This document shows positions 6,358 through 9,026 of a stretch of DNA of 9,026 nucleotides, in pieces. The stretch is from Planktotalea sp. (GTDB taxonomy: Bacteria; Pseudomonadota; Alphaproteobacteria; Rhodobacterales; Rhodobacteraceae): the NCBI GenBank assembly GCA_024645145.1, contig JAHEGL010000105.1:1-9026 (forward strand), given 5' to 3'. The position numbers were made by a program, and so were the translations under genes. The notes below the pieces were generated by a model that made no database searches, was not told the origin of the DNA, and worked only from the letters and a program-made list of their open reading frames with translations. How positions within the stretch are numbered: position 1 is the stretch's first letter; each line of letters begins with the position of its first letter.

Positions 6358-7533
6358 TTAGAGCTTGTTTAGCAAAGCAGGGGTTGGCCATGCATCCGCA
6401 GGCAATCCCATTTTCTTTTGAATGTCTTGCACAGCCGCGCGTGTGTTCGCGCCCAGAATTCCGTCAATCTTGCCAACATCGTAGCCGCGCGCGGCCAGCT
6501 TGGTTTGCAAGCTTTTCATCTGAGCACCATCCAAGCCTACATCCGGTGTCCCTGCGTTATAGACCTGTGCGCCCTCTAGCCGATTGGCGAAATAGGCCGC
6601 TGTCAAAACGTAGGTAAAGCTTTGGTTCCATTCAAAATAAACGCGGAAATTCGGATACGCGATGAACGCGGGGCCTTTGCGCCCTTGGGGCAGGATGATT
6701 GAGCTGTTCAAGCCTGTAGCTAGTTTACCTCCACGTGCACGCACGCCCATCGTTTGCCAAGTGGTCGCATCTGCAGAATGGTTCAAACCTGTCTTGGACC
6801 AATCAAAATCAGAAGGGAGTGTGACTTCCTGCAACCAAGGTTCACCTTTGCGCCAGCCCAATGTGCTGAGCATTTTGCCGCCCGACACCAGCGCATCTGG
6901 CGCGGAGGTTTTGAGCGACACACGTCCGTCACCATCACCGTCCATGCCGTTTTCGATGATATCGGCGGGAAGCATTTGGACCATGCCGATTTCACCGGCC
7001 CAAGCACCTGTGGTGCGGGCGGGATCGAAATCAGCCTTTTCAAACAGCTCAAGCGCAGAAAATATTTGCGGACGAAACAATTCGGGACGGCGGCAATCAT
7101 GCGCGAGTGTTATCAAAGCATTAGCGGTATTAAAGTCGCCCTGAAAGCTGCCGTAGTCAGTCTCAAACGCCCAAAAGGCAAGCAGAACACCACGCGAAAC
7201 ACCGTATTCACGTTCAATCCGATCAAAGACTGAATTGTATGTCTGTCCCATTGAACGGCCTTTGTTGATCCGGTTTTGACTGATCAAGCGGCGCGAGAAA
7301 TCCACAAAGGGCAGTTGAAAGACGCCCTGCGCGCGATCGGCTTTGAGCACTGCCGGATCTTGGCGTGCGGATGCGAAAAAGCGATCAACAGTGGCGCGCT
7401 CATGCCCGCGTTGGATTGCTTCAGTCTTGAGCGCGCTGACGAAATTGCTAAATGATCCGCCACATGATTGAGCAAGGGCCGGTGACGCTGTCAGAAGCAC
7501 GACAAGCGCGACAGAAGATAGGCGTGAAAACAT
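6358..7533 (-). CDS. Lytic murein transglycosylase, MltB family, with C-terminal peptidoglycan-binding domain
   Basis: Cleaves the MurNAc-GlcNAc bond of peptidoglycan in the periplasm, forming 1,6-anhydro-MurNAc ends. The frame is open upstream to 7662, but I place the start at the ATG of 7533. It gives a proper signal peptide (MFSRLSSVALVVLLTASPALA, cleavage near residue 21), lies ten bases after an AAAGGA ribosome binding site, and avoids running back into cobD. Mature domains of the 391-residue product: catalytic SLT_2-type domain about 25-320, with the expected catalytic Glu124 in FWAFETDYG; GAWAGEIGMVQMLPADI (176-192), the family's substrate-groove motif; an EF-hand-like DGDGDGRVSL (198-207), as in the calcium loop of Slt35/MltB; and a PG_binding_1 repeat about 333-391 (LQTKLAARGYDVGKIDGILG...TRAAVQDIQ). 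There is no lipobox Cys at the cleavage site (AQSCGG has Cys two residues downstream), so a soluble periplasmic form is more likely than a lipoprotein. It lies 34 bases downstream of cobD on the same strand. Confidence 0.93.
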   Translation of the reverse strand: MFSRLSSVALVVLLTASPALAQSCGGSFSNFVSALKTEAIQRGHERATVDRFFASARQDPAVLKADRAQGVFQLPFVDFSRRLISQNRINKGRSMGQTYNSVFDRIEREYGVSRGVLLAFWAFETDYGSFQGDFNTANALITLAHDCRRPELFRPQIFSALELFEKADFDPARTTGAWAGEIGMVQMLPADIIENGMDGDGDGRVSLKTSAPDALVSGGKMLSTLGWRKGEPWLQEVTLPSDFDWSKTGLNHSADATTWQTMGVRARGGKLATGLNSSIILPQGRKGPAFIAYPNFRVYFEWNQSFTYVLTAAYFANRLEGAQVYNAGTPDVGLDGAQMKSLQTKLAARGYDVGKIDGILGANTRAAVQDIQKKMGLPADAWPTPALLNKL

Positions 7534-7567
7534 GTTGAAAATGTCCTTTGGATATATTGAACGTAGC

Positions 7568-8482
7568 TTAGAAACCGACAAGCCAGAGCGCAAACACCAA
7601 AGCTGCAAAAACACTCCATGTGACCCAGAGCGCACGGCACGCGGCTTCAATGTCATCGGCACTTAGGCTTTTGCGGCCGCTTTCATTGACGAACGGAAAA
7701 TCAGCCAGCGCACCCTCGTAGCTGCGGGGGCCAGAAACAGCGACGCCCAGTGCGCGCGCCATAGCCGCTTCAGGCCAACCGGCATTCGGCGAGCGATGTT
7801 TGCGCGCTTCGTTACGGATGTTCGGCAGCTTGCCCAAAAGCCCAAAGGGAAGTGCAATCAAAACTGCGCTTAAACGGGCGGGTATCAGGTTTAACAGATC
7901 GTCAAAGCGCGCGGCTGCCCAGCCAAAGGCTTCATGCCGTGGGGTGCGATAGCCGATCATACTGTCTGCGGTATTTGTTATTTTATACAGAAGGAGTAGG
8001 GGAAGCCCGCCAATCAAGAACCAAAATGCAGGGGCGATGACCCCGTCAGAGAGGTTCTCAGCGGCGCTTTCGATGGCGCTGCGTGCGATGGCTGGTTCGT
8101 CCATCTCAGCGGTATCACGTCCTACAATCATTGCTACTGATGCACGTCCGGCGTCTGTGGAGTGCCGCAAGGCTTTTGCGACTGCGCCTACATGCTCAAC
8201 AAGTGATTTTTGCGCGAGGAGCATTGCAGCGATGATTAATTCAACGGCCCAGCCGAAGGTTGATAAAAGCGTGCCAAGTAACAAAGACAAGATACCAAGC
8301 GAGAGCATTACAAGTGTCCCTTTGATCCGTCGCAGATCACCAGTGTTGAATGTCTTGTCGCACCAACCGATCAAGTTGCCCATCAGAACCGCCGGATGCG
8401 GTGCACGAGACCAAAGCCAGCGTGGCTCACCCAGTGCTGCATCAAGGATAAGCGCAAGCAAGAGAACGCCAGCAGTGCTCAT
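7568..8482 (-). CDS. cobD: Adenosylcobinamide-phosphate synthase CobD (CbiB)
   Basis: Inner-membrane enzyme that attaches (R)-1-amino-2-propanol O-2-phosphate to adenosylcobyric acid, giving adenosylcobinamide phosphate in the late steps of vitamin B12 synthesis. The 304 residues fit the family (about 300-320). Seen: hydrophobic N-terminal helix with LDAALGEP and [12 protein letters not shown] (29-40); membrane helices about 55-95; the signature [19 protein letters not shown] (137-155); [32 protein letters not shown] (173-204); [14 protein letters not shown] (229-242); and a last helix at 284-303. The frame could start at 8515, but the ATG at 8482 overlaps the cobC stop as ATGA and fits the family N-terminus ([20 protein letters not shown]), so it is preferred; no good Shine-Dalgarno is seen, as expected for coupled translation. 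The protein downstream, the transglycosylase, is functionally unrelated. Confidence 0.95.
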   Translation of the reverse strand: MSTAGVLLLALILDAALGEPRWLWSRAPHPAVLMGNLIGWCDKTFNTGDLRRIKGTLVMLSLGILSLLLGTLLSTFGWAVELIIAAMLLAQKSLVEHVGAVAKALRHSTDAGRASVAMIVGRDTAEMDEPAIARSAIESAAENLSDGVIAPAFWFLIGGLPLLLLYKITNTADSMIGYRTPRHEAFGWAAARFDDLLNLIPARLSAVLIALPFGLLGKLPNIRNEARKHRSPNAGWPEAAMARALGVAVSGPRSYEGALADFPFVNESGRKSLSADDIEAACRALWVTWSVFAALVFALWLVGF

Positions 8483-9026
8483 GATGCGGAAAGTGCCGTG
8501 CTCAATCGCAACCATTGATCAGGCGCGGGCAGTCCAAGGCGGAGCCAATTGTCTGAGTAAGGAAAAACGCGCGACCAAATATGAGACTTTGCGAGTTTTT
8601 CTTGCCAAGCGGCAGCGTCGCCAACGTCATAAAGGCGGAACAAGGAGGTGCCGCCGACGACATTTGTACCGTGTTCGCGCATCAAAGCGTCAAGTCGTGT
8701 TGCGTCTGCACCAAGGCGCGCACGGGTGTGCTCTGCCCAGCTTGTATCGTTCAAGGCCCGCGTCCCAGTGCGCAAAGCAGGTCCGCTCACCGCCCAAGGG
8801 CCAATGAAATCACCCAGGCGCGCGATGAGCTTGGGATCACCGATTGCAAAACCCAGACGTAACCCTGCGAGGCCCCAAAATTTACCAAAACTCTTTAGAA
8901 TGATGGTGCCTTCACGCTCCGCGAGGTGAATCAGGCTGGCTTCTGGTGCAATATCACAAAAGCTTTCGTCGATGATTGTCAGTGGTGCATTCGCATCCGC
9001 TTCGCGCCACAAACGTCCGTCGGGAT
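8479..9026 (-). CDS. cobC: Threonine-phosphate decarboxylase CobC (5' partial)
   Basis: PLP-dependent class I/II aminotransferase-fold enzyme that decarboxylates L-threonine O-3-phosphate to (R)-1-amino-2-propanol O-2-phosphate, the substrate used by CobD next to it. About 182 C-terminal residues lie in the window; the frame is open at the right edge, where it reads [10 protein letters not shown], the family's NPDGRLW region. Hence the TTG at 9012 is not a start. Seen: the Asp of IIDESFCD (codon 8968-8970), expected to contact the PLP ring nitrogen; the PLP Lys of [20 protein letters not shown] (codon 8881-8883); and a C-terminal WLRLGLPAP, whose Arg should bind the substrate carboxylate. Roughly the first 150 residues are missing. 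The ATGA overlap with cobD indicates a co-translated pair. In Salmonella naming this enzyme is CobD, a frequent source of confusion. Confidence 0.93.
   Translation of the reverse strand, partial: PDGRLWREADANAPLTIIDESFCDIAPEASLIHLAEREGTIILKSFGKFWGLAGLRLGFAIGDPKLIARLGDFIGPWAVSGPALRTGTRALNDTSWAEHTRARLGADATRLDALMREHGTNVVGGTSLFRLYDVGDAAAWQEKLAKSHIWSRVFPYSDNWLRLGLPAPDQWLRLSTALSAS

Noticed and set aside
6662..7233. Two long rightward open frames opposite the transglycosylase
   Set aside because: They are antisense to conserved catalytic-domain sequence and show no start signal or recognisable domain.
7534..7662. N-terminal extension of the transglycosylase to 7662
   Set aside because: It would overlap the end of cobD and put 43 non-hydrophobic residues before a textbook signal peptide; the ATG at 7533 has a good ribosome binding site.
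8037..8807. Rightward 256-codon open frame opposite cobD and cobC
   Set aside because: It is the complement of two well-supported genes and its translation is low-complexity, Ser/Arg/Ala-rich with no domain.

Overview
The window looks like a core chromosomal segment of a marine alphaproteobacterium of the Rhodobacterales (Roseobacter group). The basis is protein resemblance rather than a database search: a 44-residue aa3-type cytochrome c oxidase subunit IV, a DmdC-type acyl-CoA dehydrogenase, aerobic-type cobC/cobD cobalamin genes, and small proteins I recognise mainly from this group. Base composition is moderate and even. I see no insertion sequence, phage gene, tRNA, rRNA or CRISPR array. 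Every stretch longer than about 120 bases is covered by a gene or a gene remnant.

Layout. From the left edge, phnM (phosphonate metabolism, missing only its extreme N-terminus) runs rightward and meets a Sua5-type L-threonylcarbamoyladenylate synthase gene head-on; their stop codons share four bases. Sua5 diverges, across a 115-bp spacer, from a rightward group: a large DmdC-like acyl-CoA dehydrogenase; a metallo-beta-lactamase-fold hydrolase overlapping it by ATGA; a broken DUF6173-like gene with two in-frame TAA codons; the tiny cytochrome oxidase subunit IV gene; and a lipoprotein that I infer may be a permuted papain-like protein. A GC-rich hairpin after the lipoprotein gene looks like an intrinsic terminator.

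From the right edge a leftward group reads cobC (partial), cobD (ATGA overlap) and, 34 bases further on, an MltB-family lytic transglycosylase with a C-terminal peptidoglycan-binding domain. CobC and CobD carry out adjacent steps in adding the aminopropanol arm of vitamin B12.

Most of the window is ordinary housekeeping and metabolic DNA; I did not find a convincing new multi-gene system. The observations most worth a second look are the DUF6173-like frame, intact apart from two ochre codons, and the uncharacterised lipoprotein with a conserved-looking His...Cys pair.
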